Assembly (NCBI GenBank): GCA_022559985.1
Contig: JAFJTR010000004.1
Location: forward strand, 310,001-374,000
Direction of reading: 5' to 3'
From: Parastagonospora avenae f. sp. tritici 18332-5
Lineage: Eukaryota; Ascomycota; Dothideomycetes; Pleosporales; Phaeosphaeriaceae
Length of the DNA: 64,000 bases
The translations under genes were made by a program, and so were the position numbers. Positions 18,106 to 30,780 of the stretch are shown here, piece after piece. Position 1 is the stretch's first letter; each line of letters begins with the position of its first letter. Under the pieces are notes generated by a model, which saw only the letters and a list, made by a program, of their open reading frames with translations, ran no database searches and was not told the origin of the DNA.

Positions 18106-21100
18106 CGTGGGTGTGCGGTGAAGTTGCTGCCGTCGCCAGTAGGCAGCAAAAGTGTCGCGACGGTATGGATAGCGTGCTGGCAGACACCCGGAGGCGCAGT
18201 AGCGCTCGTGGCGGAGTGAAGTCGTTCCCGGGGTCGCTCCAGCCGCGGGGATCGGTGACGTACAGCGACAGTAGGCGGCGCCGACGGGGTGAGGGCGATG
18301 CGGATGGTGGTGAAAACAGTGCTAGCAACGTGACCAGCAGCGCTCAGGTGTCGAGAGAAGAGGGGATGTGGTGAAAGGGTGCGGAGAGATGCGTCTGCGA
18401 GACCAGACGTTCACTGCGTCAGTCGGTTCGCGGCTTCAAGGATGTCAATGTTGCCACCCCAGCACGCACGATCGCAAACTAGGCCCAAAGACGACGTCCA
18501 CGAATCGAAGCCCGCCGATATATCCGGCAGCACGCGCAAATGGTGATGAAGAGAGAGAGCTGTCAGCGAGCGCTGTTCACGCCGTGCCAAACACCACACG
18601 CCGTGCCGCAGTAGGCTAACAGTCAGGGCCCCGGAAGCGGGCAGTCTGGATCGCAAGCGTCTCTGGCACAGCAATCCAGACCGAGACACAACACTTGACC
18701 CTGCATAAGACAACGCACACATTCACAATTATCTCCTTGCTGCTCAATTGCAGATAGGCCAAAGTTTGAGGTCAATAGCCGCAGTCTCTACGGGGGACAA
18801 GAGACGCGCGGGAGGGCTTCCCTGAAGCACCTGAGGCACTTGGAGGTCCACTCATTTCCTGGCAATGCACCAGGCTGAAACACCAACTTTGTGCAGCCGC
18901 CATGAAGCGCGTGCTATTCATAGCGCGGAAATAGGGAACTATGGTATATGTGCTTGTAGATCTATCTCGCAGGTCACTTCTCAATTCAAAAGTTAAGGTT
19001 TGGAGTGCTGTGCTATTACTCTGCATCCAAGTTTCAGGTGCAGTCACCAATTCGAGGTTCAATCATCGTATGAGGTTGTGATCATGATGCTACCGTAACC
19101 ACAACTCTCTGTCGGCCCGTTCGAGTTCCATGACTTCGCCTACGCTCTTCGCTTGTAGCATGTACAGACCGTCTCGACAGCTCATATGGGGGGTCCAGCC
19201 ACATACTGTGTAAGTGCCCTGCACGGTCGATCAACCTTGCCAGCCCTACCCGCGACCCATGAACATCAGTGCTTCGTGTTGAAATCCTACCGTCCAAGCA
19301 CGGTGCTTGCCATCAAACTCCGAAGAATGACTGAGCACCCCGTAACTTCGTGATCAATGGACATTCGTAGTGTCATAGTCTTTCGTTTACCATCAAGCTG
19401 CTTGTACATGCATGACTTTGTCGGCATTGTACTTTGTATGCCCATTCCGAACATTGACAGCAATTGAGCCCGGAAAATACCAATATCATCTCAAAGACTT
19501 TGCTCGATGTAAAAGACGGATGTGTCGCTGGGGCAGTATGCTCAGGTGTGAGAGACTCGTATACATACTTACCGTAAAGTCGTAAGCGCATCAAGGAGAT
19601 TCTGGACCGCGATATCGCAGCACCATGGTCATGGTCTTGGCCATTACCGTAACAGAAGTGCTAAATGAGGTTGAAAAGTCCTCGTCAGATGGCGTGATCA
19701 CCGTTGTTGACAAATCGGGGGTGGATAGTGACCACCATCCTTGTGTAACGCACTGGGCTTCTCCAGCACAATGCTGAGCTTTGAGTACATAACACTTTGC
19801 GGGTCGCTGTTCCCCGGTGCCGTCCCTGATATGTCAGTTGTCTCACTGCAAGCGCCACACCTCGATGTGATGAGCTGTTGTGCGGCACTTGGCCGATGTG
19901 CCGGATGGATGGTGTCGCACAATGCGGTTTTACAGTATCGATATGAACAGATTGGGCGTCTTCAATTCCTCTTTCAATTTACAACGATATTGTATGGATA
20001 TCTTTGCCGTCTTGAAGACTTAGAGGATTCCCTTTGCGTCGGGATGATTCTGGAGCGTCGAGCAGAAGTCATAGTGATATTTCTTGGTTCGTGTAACATT
20101 GGACATCGGCCTCGTACAGTAGTACATGCAAGTGATGATTTGGAGCCAAGGACCATCCAAGTGAGGGCGTTCGTGATTGGACATGGACGATGAGCATCAG
20201 TCTTTGCTGTGTGGGATCGTAACCGTTGGACATGTGGGTGATCAGATGAAGCCCGTCAAGAGTGAGATACGAGTGGGGGAAAAATCCAAATGTAAGAGCG
20301 AGCTGAACCGTAGGGAACTGTTCAAGCCAATCTGGGATATTATGGGAGTATCCAGATTGGGGCCCTCGGATGGCCATGATAGGAGACACTTGCTGAACTC
20401 GTTCCAAGCCGAGCCATGTATCAATATCTGAAGATGCTGCGCAAAGTCATATGGTTCCACGGCGTATGTGACAAGATAACGGCACCTAGTTAAGTAGTGA
20501 CTGCCAATGCTTGTAGGATGATACTCGGCCAATGCGTCTATGTGGCTGGTGTGTGTACATCCGGTCGATGGTTTCCTACATGATCAAAGTGATGGTCTGG
20601 TTTAGTGTAAGGCAGCCTTGGAAGTTCGAGCAGGCAAAGATGACCTATCGAGCGGGCGAAGTAGCTGGGCGATACTCTGTGTGCAGCTTCGGACTGTTAG
20701 TTGCCCTCGTTCACTCTCCGTCGTAGTTAGTAATCTGCAGCAGTTGGGAAGTGAATTTGCAAGTCCAATTCATATCCTTTTCGTACTTGTTTATTGGGGA
20801 CGGCCTCCCGACCGCCATCTTCAAGTCTGATGTTGCGCGACGTTCATGTAGAGAACGAACACAGCTGCTGGCGCGGTGCGACGTGCCTGATCCAGCCCAC
20901 GAGACGTCAGATGTGTCAAGGCTGCACTCCGGCCGGGCAACGGCGCGAATTCGAATTGAAGGAGAGTGCAGGCGCGGTCGCTGGTCGTGGCTGCCGCGAT
21001 GTGGGGAGGGGCCCGAATTGTCTGCAAACGTTCGCAGTCACCTTGTCACGACCAACTCTAGCCCACTTTGGGAGGAGGCCCCCAGTACGCCGCACGGCAC

Positions 21101-21618
21101 ATTTCTACGCCCACATTGTTAGAGTCGACATTGCAGCTACACAGAGACTGAGCCGCCTGTCTTCCCTTGATCCCCGCCGACCGCTGCCGTAGCACTTTTG
21201 CCCTAGTCGCACTGCAGCTTCGTCACCGCCCGTCCCGAGGCGAGCAATTCCCTGTGGGCCTGCGCAACCGCCCCCGCGTCATCTGTTAGCAAACTTGCTG
21301 CGCAACACGCCAAAAAATTATACGACCCATTTCTTGTGATACCTGGAAAAGATGGTTGTGGAATTGTAGGCGCACCGACTCGGCGAGCTCGTACGTGGAA
21401 CCTGCGCTGCCCCTCAATTTGTTCGGTCGCTTTCCTCATGGGCAGAGAAGAGCTAACCATGTACCGCACCGACAGAACCAGCTTAACGCACCCCACAGGC
21501 TGTATACCGACTCGAAATCCTCGACGATACATTCACTCCTTCTACCTCCAACATCCACCTCGACTCCGTCTGCTACTCGGCGCAGCTTTCCGCACAGCAG
21601 AGCAAGCCACCGCCCATC
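18106..21618. other. Long intergenic region (3.5 kb)
   Basis: Between the divergent Ssh4-like and Kap104 genes. The part near 21300-21618 should be the Kap104 promoter and leader, and 18106-18400 that of the Ssh4-like gene. The middle contains only short frames, the best being minus strand 20377-20069 (listed). No transposon ends or long repeats were seen. Confidence 0.35.
20069..20377 (-). CDS. Weak candidate small protein
   Basis: A 102-codon frame from ATG 20377 (MAIRGPQSGYSHNIPDWLEQ) to TGA. Composition and codon usage look protein-like (LALTFGFFPHSYLTLDGLHL), but it has no recognised domain and no supporting splice or neighbour evidence. It may be chance. Confidence 0.22.
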   Translation of the reverse strand: MAIRGPQSGYSHNIPDWLEQFPTVQLALTFGFFPHSYLTLDGLHLITHMSNGYDPTQQRLMLIVHVQSRTPSLGWSLAPNHHLHVLLYEADVQCYTNQEISL

Positions 21619-24544
21619 ATGGCGTGGCAACCAGACGAGGAGCCCCTGCGGCAACTCGTGCAATGTCTGAAGGACTCGCTCACAGGCCAGAACCCCAGTG
21701 TGCAGAAGAATGCCGAAATCGTCAGTATATTTCGAATGCTCGCCCAAAAAGTGGGTTGCGCTGACGGCTGTGGCTCTACAGATGCTCAAAACTGCGAGAA
21801 CATCGCCCGACATTGACAAGTACCTGGCCTACGTCTTCACCAGCACGCAGCCACCTGCAGCCGTAGCCATGGACGTCACACACTACTTCCAGGCGCGGGC
21901 TGCGGCAGCTATCATGCTCAAGAACGACGTCAAAACCGGCTACAAGACAATGCCCGATACCACCAAGGACTACATAAAATCTACCATAATATTGGGACTG
22001 CAGGACTCGACTTCGCAGATGCGCGGATATGCGGGCAATGTCATCACCGAGATTGTCCGGCAGGGAGGCATCATGGGATGGCCCCAGGTCCTTTCCGAGC
22101 TGATCGATATGGTCAGCAATTCGAGTGGCAGTGTCTCTCCACAAGCGCAAGAGGGTGGCATGAGCGCATTGTTGAAGATCTGCGAAGACAACAGGAAAGC
22201 GCTCGACAAGCAATACCAGGGACAGCGTCCCCTGGGGTTCCTGTTTCCCAAGCTGTTGGAGCTCACGACGAGTTCATCAGCCAGAGTGCGCGCCGATGCG
22301 TTGGCCAGCATGAACATCTTTGTCCCAGAGAAGCCGCAGGCTGTATTATCAAGTCTCGATACCCTGCTCCAGCAGCTTTTCAGCCTTGCCAGCGATCCTA
22401 GTGACGAAGTCCGGAAACACGTGTGCCGAGCTTTTGTGCATATCGCGGACATTGCACCTGAGAAGATTGTGCCACATATGGAGGGTTTGGTCGAGTATAT
22501 GGTGACCCAGCAGCGCAACCCGGAAAATGCCGAGCTGGCGCTTGATGCGGCCGAGTTCTGGCTGTGTGTTGGCGAAGATGACAACATGCGCGAACATCTA
22601 GGCCCTTACCTGCCCAAGATTGTGCCAGTTCTGCTGTCCAGTATGGTGTACAGCGAAGACGAGATCTTACGTCTTGAGGGTGAAGAGGAGGACTACGAAG
22701 TCGACGACCGTCAGGAAGATATTCGTCCCAACTTTGCGTCGAGCAAATCCGGACGTTTGACCAACGGCGAGAACTCCACAGCTGCGAACGGCAACGCTCC
22801 ACCAGCCAATGACGACGACGATCTCAGCGAAGGAGAAATTGACGACTTCGACGATGATGATGATGCATTCGGCGACCCTGAAGAGCAATGGAATCTTCGC
22901 AAGTGCTCAGCGGCTGCGCTTGATGTCCTTGCGTCTGTCTTCCACGAAGCTGTCTTCCAAGCGACGTTACCGTATTTGACCGACAATCTCAGTCACGCCG
23001 AGTGGCCCAACCGAGAGGCTGCTGTTCTCGCCCTGGGTGCTATAGCAGACGGATGTATGTCTGTAGTGGAGCCACATCTGCCTATGCTCACCCCGTATTT
23101 GATAACACTTTTGCAAGACCCCAAACCTGTTGTCCGCCAGATCACGTGTTGGTCCCTGGGTCGCTACTCCGGATGGGCTGCTCACCTGGATCAAGCTGGA
23201 AAGCAACAGTTCTTCTTGCCAGTCATGGACGGTATCTTGAAAAAGATGCTGGACAACAACAAAAAGGTGCAGGAGGCCGCAGCGTCTGCATTCGCGAACC
23301 TTGAGGAGAAAGCGAACACCGAACTGACCGAATACTGCCGCCCCATCGTCAGTCAGTTTGTGCAGTGCTTTGCAAAGTACAAGGATCGTAACATGTTCAT
23401 TCTTTACGACTGTGTTCAGACGCTTGCTGAACACGTTGGTCCAGCGCTTCGAGACGACGACCTTGTCAGCATGCTTATGCCGGCGCTCATACAGCGATGG
23501 AACAAGGTTTCCGACCAGTCGAAAGAAATGTTCCCACTACTTGAATGTTTGTCGTACGTAGCAACTGCGCTAGGATCCAAGTTTGCCCAATATGCAGCTG
23601 GCATCTTCGCACGCAGTATCAACATCATCCATCGCAACCTGGAAGAGGGTGTAATGGCAGGCCAGAATCCTGGTTGGGATGCCCCGGACAAGGACTTCCT
23701 CGTGACCAGTCTCGACCTACTCAGTGCCATTATCCAAGCCCTTCAACAAGAGGATAGCGCCCAGTTGGTGGGCAGAACGTCCAGCTTCTTCCAGCTTCTA
23801 GCCGTGTGCATGAACGACCCCAATAACGACGTGCGACAGTCTGCATATGCTTTGCTTGGCGATTGCGCCATCTATGTATTCCCACAGCTGCAGTCGTGTC
23901 TGCCGGAGATCATGGAGATCATCATCGAGCAACTTGACGTCAACCGGGCACATCTCGAAGCCGAGGAAACCGGCTATTCCGTTATCAACAATGCATGTTG
24001 GTCGGTAGGCGAGATCTCAATGAGACACAAAGAGGGTATGCAGCCATACGCGGAGCGGTTGCTACAAAAGATTGGCACGATATTGTTTGACGACAAAGTT
24101 CCGGATTCATTGAACGAGAACGCAGCCATCGCGCTAGGAAGACTAGGTTCAGGGTGCCCACAGTTTCTGGCTGTTCACCTCGCTCAAATCGCTCCTCCAT
24201 TCCTGCGAGCGATCAAGAACGTTATGTGGACAGACGAGAAGGCACATGCTCTTACTGGTTTCATGGCCATCATCCTCGCTAATCCTGGTGCCATGGAACA
24301 ATCTCTCCTCCAGTTCTTCAGCGAGATGTCACATGCCAATGAAAACCTATTCACATACCAGCCAAAGCTTAAAGAGGACTTTAACAAAGTAAGTTCCTGA
24401 GGCTTGGGCATACGAAGACTTCGCTAACAATGGTTACCTCAGGTCATCCAACAATACAAAACCATGATTCCGAACTTTGATGCCTTCCTTGGAGGGCTTC
24501 CTGCGGAGCAACAAGCCAACCTGAGGAAATTGTACAGTGTTTAG
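21619..24544 (+). CDS. KAP104: Transportin, karyopherin beta-2 (Kap104)
   Basis: Nuclear import receptor for PY-NLS cargo, mainly mRNA-binding proteins; it shuttles through nuclear pores and releases cargo on Ran-GTP. Exons are 21619-21720, 21782-24388 and 24443-24544 (introns 61 and 54 nt), 936 residues (human TNPO1 about 890, yeast Kap104 918). The N-terminus MAWQPDEEPLRQLVQCLKDS matches the transportin opening WKPDEQGLQQI. HEAT repeats run throughout: KICEDNRKALD, VRKHVCRAFVHI, EFWLCVGED, then the acidic H8 loop (LSEGEIDDFDDDDDAFGDPE) just before WNLRKCSAAALDVLASV, followed by VRQITCWSLGRYSGW, FPLLECLSYVATAL and APDKDFLVTSLDLLS. The last exon ends with LPAEQQANLRKLYSV, the family C-terminus. 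The first exon is short, and skipping it would remove the start. All core features are intact. Confidence 0.96.
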
Positions 24545-27500
24545 TGTGCCTTTCCATATTTCAGCGTGGCTGCGGCGTCTTCAGGTGAACAAGTTTAGAG
24601 GAAGAGACGGAAATACCAAAAGGGAATCATGACGCCATCCCAACGCCATGAAGGAGGACGATCATTGAAAGCATTTACGACAGCAACGGGAGGGTTTCAC
24701 CCATGGCATATATAGACATCTTCGAGCGTTCTTTTCATTTCGTCTTCTATTGCTCAAAACCAAGCTATCGTACAGTACCAGCGGGTGATCAAGCCCCCTG
24801 GGTTGGTTTGACACAACTCTCTTCTCCGCGCAAAAATCGTCCGTCTGAACATTTCTAGGCGTTTTGTTCTTGGAAGCGCGACGTGTTTTTATTTCTTGAC
24901 GCCAAACGTTATTACCTTCAGATAGTCACAGTAGATAGTTTTAACCCCCGTCGCATATGCGCGAGGACCACCTTTTATATCCAATCGTTAAAAAGCGAAA
25001 ATACCGTTGGTGCTCAAGCATTATGCAAGACATGTTCCAGACATTTTTCCTGTTGTCTTTTCGCATAACATACCATATCGAAGAATACATTATAGCCGTT
25101 AGATAAAGCTAATTCGCTCACCACAAAAAAATCTACAGCTCACACTCGCTTGGACATGCCTCTCTGACGAAGCAGACGGGGACGCGCGCTGTGCGTGCGT
25201 GTCGCTTGCGGTTCAATCCCAATCGCATGTATGCAGGGTAGGGTTGTGTGCGCGACGCGAGAGCGGCAGGGTCCAGGGCCTGGGACGTGCTGAGCGCAAA
25301 GATGACATGCTGTTTGCTTGCTTAAGTCAGGGCTATGAATAGTTCGTTCTTGTCTATTACAAGTACCGGAGACTGGGAACATGGAATTGGGTGGGCTCGG
25401 GTAAGTGGTATGGCAGTTGTTTGTGATTAGTGATCATGTTGTGAGGGGTTGTTGGGTGAGATGGATGGGATTTTGTTTGAGCAGGCGGAGTTGGGGTCAG
25501 AATTGGAGTCTGATTGAGAGTATGGAGGCTGTGGAGGTTAACTGTCTTTTGGAGAAGAGGGAGATGTGTTCATGCTGGAACGGGTAAGTTTGTCGCAGCA
25601 ATGGGTTGGTTTCCTTGTTCTAGGCTTTGGGCATCGTAAGCTCGATTGCGGAATGGTATAATATTGCTACTGCCTTTAGGTGTGCATCGCTATCTATCAA
25701 GCCGATGAGCGAGACGCACGTCGGAGGCATCGCGGCAGTATTGAGGACTGTGGGTGTGGTTCAGTGCAGCCGAGTGTGAAGTCGCGAAAGCGGATGTAGC
25801 CCGAAGAATGTGCGTCAACACCGAATGCAGTGTAACGATGAGAATGGTGCAGAAAGCATGTAACGAGGATTTGCTGAAGGTGTGGGTGTAGACGAGGTTC
25901 TGGAATTTTCAAACCTTGGAAGATATCATGCATGAGCGTCTCGTGACGTTCAGGACTTTGGATAAAAAGACAGTCGGGGTCCATCGACGTCAAGTCGATT
26001 TGTCTCGCCAACGCAAAGCGGATTACAACGCATGTTCATGCAATGCGGAACAAGTGTCTTGTGACCTCGCTTGACGATGCTAGCGGTGATCTCGGTGAAA
26101 TGCACGGATTTGATCGTAGGACTCACTTGGCAGATCCTGTGAGGTTTCGCAACTAACGATTTACTTTATTCGACTCGATGGAGAGAAGCTATTGGGTTGT
26201 TTCAAGATGCGGGTTCTCGATAGTCGCAGTGGCTAATTCTGGCACTGGACAATACTTCAGCTCCGGCTATGTTCTTGAACGAGCCTGTGCAGCGATTGAC
26301 CAGAGGTATGAAGCTGGTTTGAGACAGTTGAATGGTTGTGTATACGCAACAGCGAATCGATTAGCTTCCACGCGAGGGCCCGCGGTAGTGGAGAGGACAT
26401 GTGTTCCTGTCACACCTCATCATGCGGCCTGCCCGCAATACTGGTAACCGCAGGGACCAGGTAGGATATTTAAAGCTCTTGTACAGAGTGTCGTGCAGGA
26501 CGAACGTGTGGCTGACAAGGAGACGGGAGGTTCAATGTCCCCTCTCGGGGCTATCTTGCGCGACCCGTCAGCATAGGCTGAACGCACAATCCACAGCAGC
26601 GTATACAATAGGTAGACTCTGGAGAAGTTTCTGGCCGTCGACCCCAGAGAGGGCATGGTCCATCCTGGACCGCAACGGGCTGGAACGACCAGCTTCAACA
26701 GAGGCCATGTCTAAGAATAGCGAGCTGGGGGCCAACCTCACTTTGTGCAGTCGCATGTATCGGAGCGCTCACTAGCTGTTGGGTATATACATAATTTGTC
26801 GGTCAACCTGCTTTGGTTCGTGCGCTATGTCATTGTTTGTTCGTGTTCTGACTATTGCCTCCCAACCTCGGCTGTTCCTTACTTAGCACACCGTATTCTG
26901 TAGCCCTTCCGCTCCACCACGAGGGCACATCGTCATAGCAGCCTTGCAGCTGTAGGCGGCTCCGGCGTCATGGGAATCGGCGATGCGACTGTGCCTTCCC
27001 AATTCCTGTCAGGTGTGGCACGCAGCATGTTGTGATCACCCTCGTGCTCGCGTAATTCATCACGCTGCAATTTCCGCTGCACCAGATATTGCCAAAAGAC
27101 TGCTTGAGGTATTACGTGCAAGACTATGGCTTTTACCCAGCTGCCAGCGATGCACTGGATGCACTGCTGGTTGGGCGCGCGCAGGCGGCGCTGGCGTGAT
27201 GACGCTCCCATCTTTCCCCCCCTGATCCGCAGAGTCCGAAGTGACGCTGTGCTGTAAGTATTGAGTAGCATCGATATGAGGCCAATGCAGATGCCCATCA
27301 GCAGCGCAGCAGAGATACATGGCTTGACCGCCGTAGCGAAGGAAGTTGGAACAGCTCGACGCACAGAAACCTATTTTTGGCGTCCCGCAGATATTGTGGC
27401 CCTTGCGACGCTAACCTTAAGCGATCTCTCATCGAATCCGCTCCCCTGCCTCATTCGTCGACCCCGGACTAGCTTTCATCAGGGTGAATTACACGCTGCG

Positions 27501-28883
27501 ACTCTAACGTGCACTCCGTTCGCCGCCATGACGGCGCCCTCGACTCAGGACATGGGCGAATCTCTCCAGTCAACCACCGGCGTCGAATTGTGGCTAACGC
27601 TGACTGACCCAGCTGGTGCTCACTACTGGTATTACTATTGCTGCACACGGCTTCGGTCTACTGGATGCAGCGTAGCTTCTCAGCCTCCTCCACTGCTACT
27701 GGCTGTCGCCTCCACCGCACGGCCCGCAAATGTTGGCGGTTCACTCGGCCGGTGACCCTCCAAACTGCCCGTTGTTGCGCATGGATACTTTCACCGCGAT
27801 TTCCTGCCAGGCGGTAGGTAGCTAGCTGTGGCGGCTTCGACCTGCGCGCCCAAACGTCTCCGCTTCCAGACAGGCGGGCAGGGGCTGTACTCGTCTCTGG
27901 CCATGCTTCGGCGAGCTCGCTCTCTTTGAGAGCGCCCCCCAAGTCTGGGCCTGCTACTCATTCACCAGGCTCGGCTTGCCGTCCGTTCCTCCAAGGCGTC
28001 CGATGCTCGCCTACCAATGGCATGCACCGCCATCTTCCTCCCAGGCCAAGGGCATTTACTCGAAGCGGGACGGGGTCCATAGAGCTTAATCCCCACAGGA
28101 GTTACACCGGGGCTATGTCATACGAGCATGAGCCAGCCCGGACCCGTCTGTGAATCACGACCATTACTGTAGCTCCCGCAAGCTTCTCTCACCCTCCCTG
28201 CTAGTCTCGCCGTCACGCCGTCTCTACCGGCTGCCACCCAAGTCTCCATGGTCCGCCGCTCGTGGCGCATTTGCTATTTGCGTGAACGCTATCGAGCCCT
28301 AGCCGTGGTTGGTCCCGTCCTTGACGTCTGCTCTGTCTAGTCGGTCCCGAGCACAAGTCACTCTGCGCGTGTGCTCGGCTGTCGCCCCATTCATCTCTTC
28401 AGCCTGTCGAGCCTCTAGTCTCATAACCTTGTCCGGAACATGCATGCTTAGGCCGCCGGGGGCACGTTGCATGCACCCTTACCAGATCTGCTGTCACCTC
28501 GTCCTGTTGTACTAGCTACCTATCCGCCGTAGGCTGGCTTTGCGTCAATATCTTCCCTACCCTCGATCTGTCTAAGCTCCATTTGTACCTGCACTCTGCG
28601 CATATATCACCAAACCTCCGTCTGCAGCCTCTGGAAAAACACCCCGTTCATCCACTACCGGTTTCCGACCACATTACCCTCGCTTTGACGACCGCCCTCC
28701 ACGATCTGCAGCCTGCATATACTCAGCCCCTCTCCTACCCCATTCACCCGTTCATCCAGTCCAGCATCAACTAAGAACACTGACTACGACTTCACGACCC
28801 ATCAACGACCTGTAACGCCAACCAACACACTGCGCCGCATACCCACCTTCGCTGTAAAACTCTGATATCTTATACTCGACAAA
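24545..28883. other. Long gene-poor region (4.3 kb) upstream of the Zn2Cys6 gene
   Basis: The region contains the Kap104 3' UTR and the promoter and leader of the regulator at 28884. The last 1.3 kb (about 27500-28880) is rich in C and T on the plus strand with many short interrupted frames, consistent with a long 5' leader or promoter. Only one small frame (25984-25697, minus) looked weakly coding. No repeats, tRNA or transposon relics could be supported. Confidence 0.35.
25697..25984 (-). CDS. Weak candidate small protein
   Basis: A 95-codon frame from ATG 25984 (MDPDCLFIQSPERHETLMHD) ending TGA. The helical first half (IFQGLKIPEPRLHPHLQQIL) and even codon usage are suggestive, but there is no recognised domain and no neighbour support. 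Listed only because it stands out within a 4-kb gene-free stretch. Confidence 0.2.
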   Translation of the reverse strand: MDPDCLFIQSPERHETLMHDIFQGLKIPEPRLHPHLQQILVTCFLHHSHRYTAFGVDAHSSGYIRFRDFTLGCTEPHPQSSILPRCLRRASRSSA

Positions 28884-30780
28884 ATGGCTGGTCCAGGTGG
28901 AGGTCCTTCTAGGCGCAGTCACACCAAGTCCCGCAAAGGATGCAAGACGTGCAAGCGGAGACATATCCGCTGTGATGAAACATTCCCGCAATGGTAGGTC
29001 CTAGCCCCACTTTTAACACCCAGAAGGGTACTGACAGTGTCTCAGTCGCAATTGCACTAAGCATCAGGTTCGTTGTGATTACATGGACAGCCCGACTGCC
29101 ATGATGCCGGAATCTCCCCAGTCTCCACAGCAACCTAACTTGCTCTGGACGCCTGAGATTGAGGCCACAATTGAGCTCTGGAGACAGACGGGGGAGTTTC
29201 CTTTTCCTGATCTTCGGGTATATCCGCAGCCGCGATGGCATGCCTTATCACGTACCGACCTTCGCCTTATACATCACTTGTCCTCTATTTCGAACGAGAT
29301 GTTCCGAAACGGGACATCCAAATCGACACTATGGACAGACATGATGCCCAAGTAGGTGCTAGACATTTTCTCGACATCTGCGGTCGCTAACACTGCAAAG
29401 GTTTCTGAGCATCGCTGCAGCCCATCCATTCGTTATGAACTCGATTCTTGCATTCTCTGCGTCACATCTCGCTTGGATTTCTCAATCCACAGAGACACGG
29501 AATCTGGCTTTCCACCACTCGAGCATCGCTCTCAAAGGCTTACACGACGGCATCACGACTTTCACGAAATTGAATTCGGATGCTGTGCTTGCCTCTTCAC
29601 TTCTTCTTGCATGGCAAGCCACCGATTGGCGTGGCTGGTCTTCCTTGGTAACAGGTACCAAAACAGTGATCCAGTCCATGCAGCCCTGGAGACACGAATC
29701 CTTGTTTGCCGAATATATTACAGAGCACACACCTATGCCCGACAGACATTTTATGAACCCTATCAGCACACCAATGTCACAAGAAGCACGAAGAGAACAT
29801 CTCAACGCTCTAACAGACATCCACGCCTCTCTACAGCGGTTGCAGCCTTATCTGAGTCAGAACGACCAAGAAACGAAGTGGGTTGAGCAGTTGAAAGGCT
29901 ACCTCGACCGCCTACGAGCATCCAACCAACCTCAAACGCCTGAAGAGCAATTCAACCAGCTGTACGCCCTCCGGAAATGGTTGTTTTGGGTACCCATTTC
30001 GCTTTTGGCAGCGAAGCGTGGAGACATCAACGTCCTCATCGTCCTTGCACACTTCTATGCCACTGCGCTGGCCTTGGAACCCATGTTCCCTGATGTTGCC
30101 TCGGTCTTTGTAGCAGACCTTTCCCTGCGTCCTTTGCAAGACATACTTGAAATTGTCCAAGCGAACCAGGACCCGCGGTACGACTCAAGACTGCAGACTA
30201 TGTCTTATTTGGTTCAATTTCCTATTGATGTAGTCTCAAATTACAAGACGAGACGCGACTGGACACGTCAACAGGCCACGAACATGTCCCCTATCCAGCA
30301 ACCATCGTATGCGCTTGAATCCATCAATCTGGACCTGGAGAACCAAATCGCTCAGTATAGCTATGGCCAGAGCCTGAGTCCCGCCTTCGCGCCTTCACCG
30401 TTAACGTTTCTACCTCCCGGCATGTCTCCGACACCTACCTCGCCGTACCTCGAAGTCCCGCGGGCACCCGTGGACGTATATGGCGCCTCCAACTATTCAA
30501 CACCAATGGGTTCACCCGCGACCCTACTACCGCCATATTCGGCGCCGCAAGAACATGCATTCACGTATGGAATGAATACGGGATATCCCAGTGGGTTCGT
30601 GCCTACACCTATCTGGACGTGAACGACGCAAGACTTAACGATCGATCCAGGAATATTTCAAGAGTCGCTTCTCAAACTCCAGTGTTCGGCATCACGCCTC
30701 AGCATGGAAGCCAGACGGACGCAGGGCAAAGTCAGGGATCGCCATCTGCACAGGCGCCCAACCAATACAGTCATCCGTAG
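28884..30780 (+). CDS. Zn(II)2Cys6 fungal transcription factor
   Basis: Nuclear DNA-binding regulator with an N-terminal binuclear zinc cluster: Cys20, 23, 30, 37, 40 and 47 (C-x2-C-x6-C-x6-C-x2-C-x6-C) within SRKGCKTCKRRHIRCDE. Exons are 28884-28993, 29046-29351 and then from 29401; the first intron splits the codon of Cys37. The layout, a short linker and a C-terminal helical domain (AAAHPFVMNSILAFSASHLA), resembles the Upc2/sterol-uptake and related C6 groups. Two 3' structures are possible. The frame read straight through stops at 30622 (545 residues, ending PTPIWT). Alternatively an 86-nt intron 30565-30650 (GTATGG...CTTAAC...TCCAG) joins to exon 30651-30780, which has a protein-like Gln/Ser-rich tail (QTPVFGITPQHGSQ), giving 569 residues. 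Targets are unknown; no adjacent cluster identifies a pathway. Confidence 0.85.

Noticed and set aside
26520..26560. Possible tRNA-like T-loop (GGTTCAATGTCCCC)
   Set aside because: I could not fold acceptor and anticodon arms around it; the single motif is not enough.
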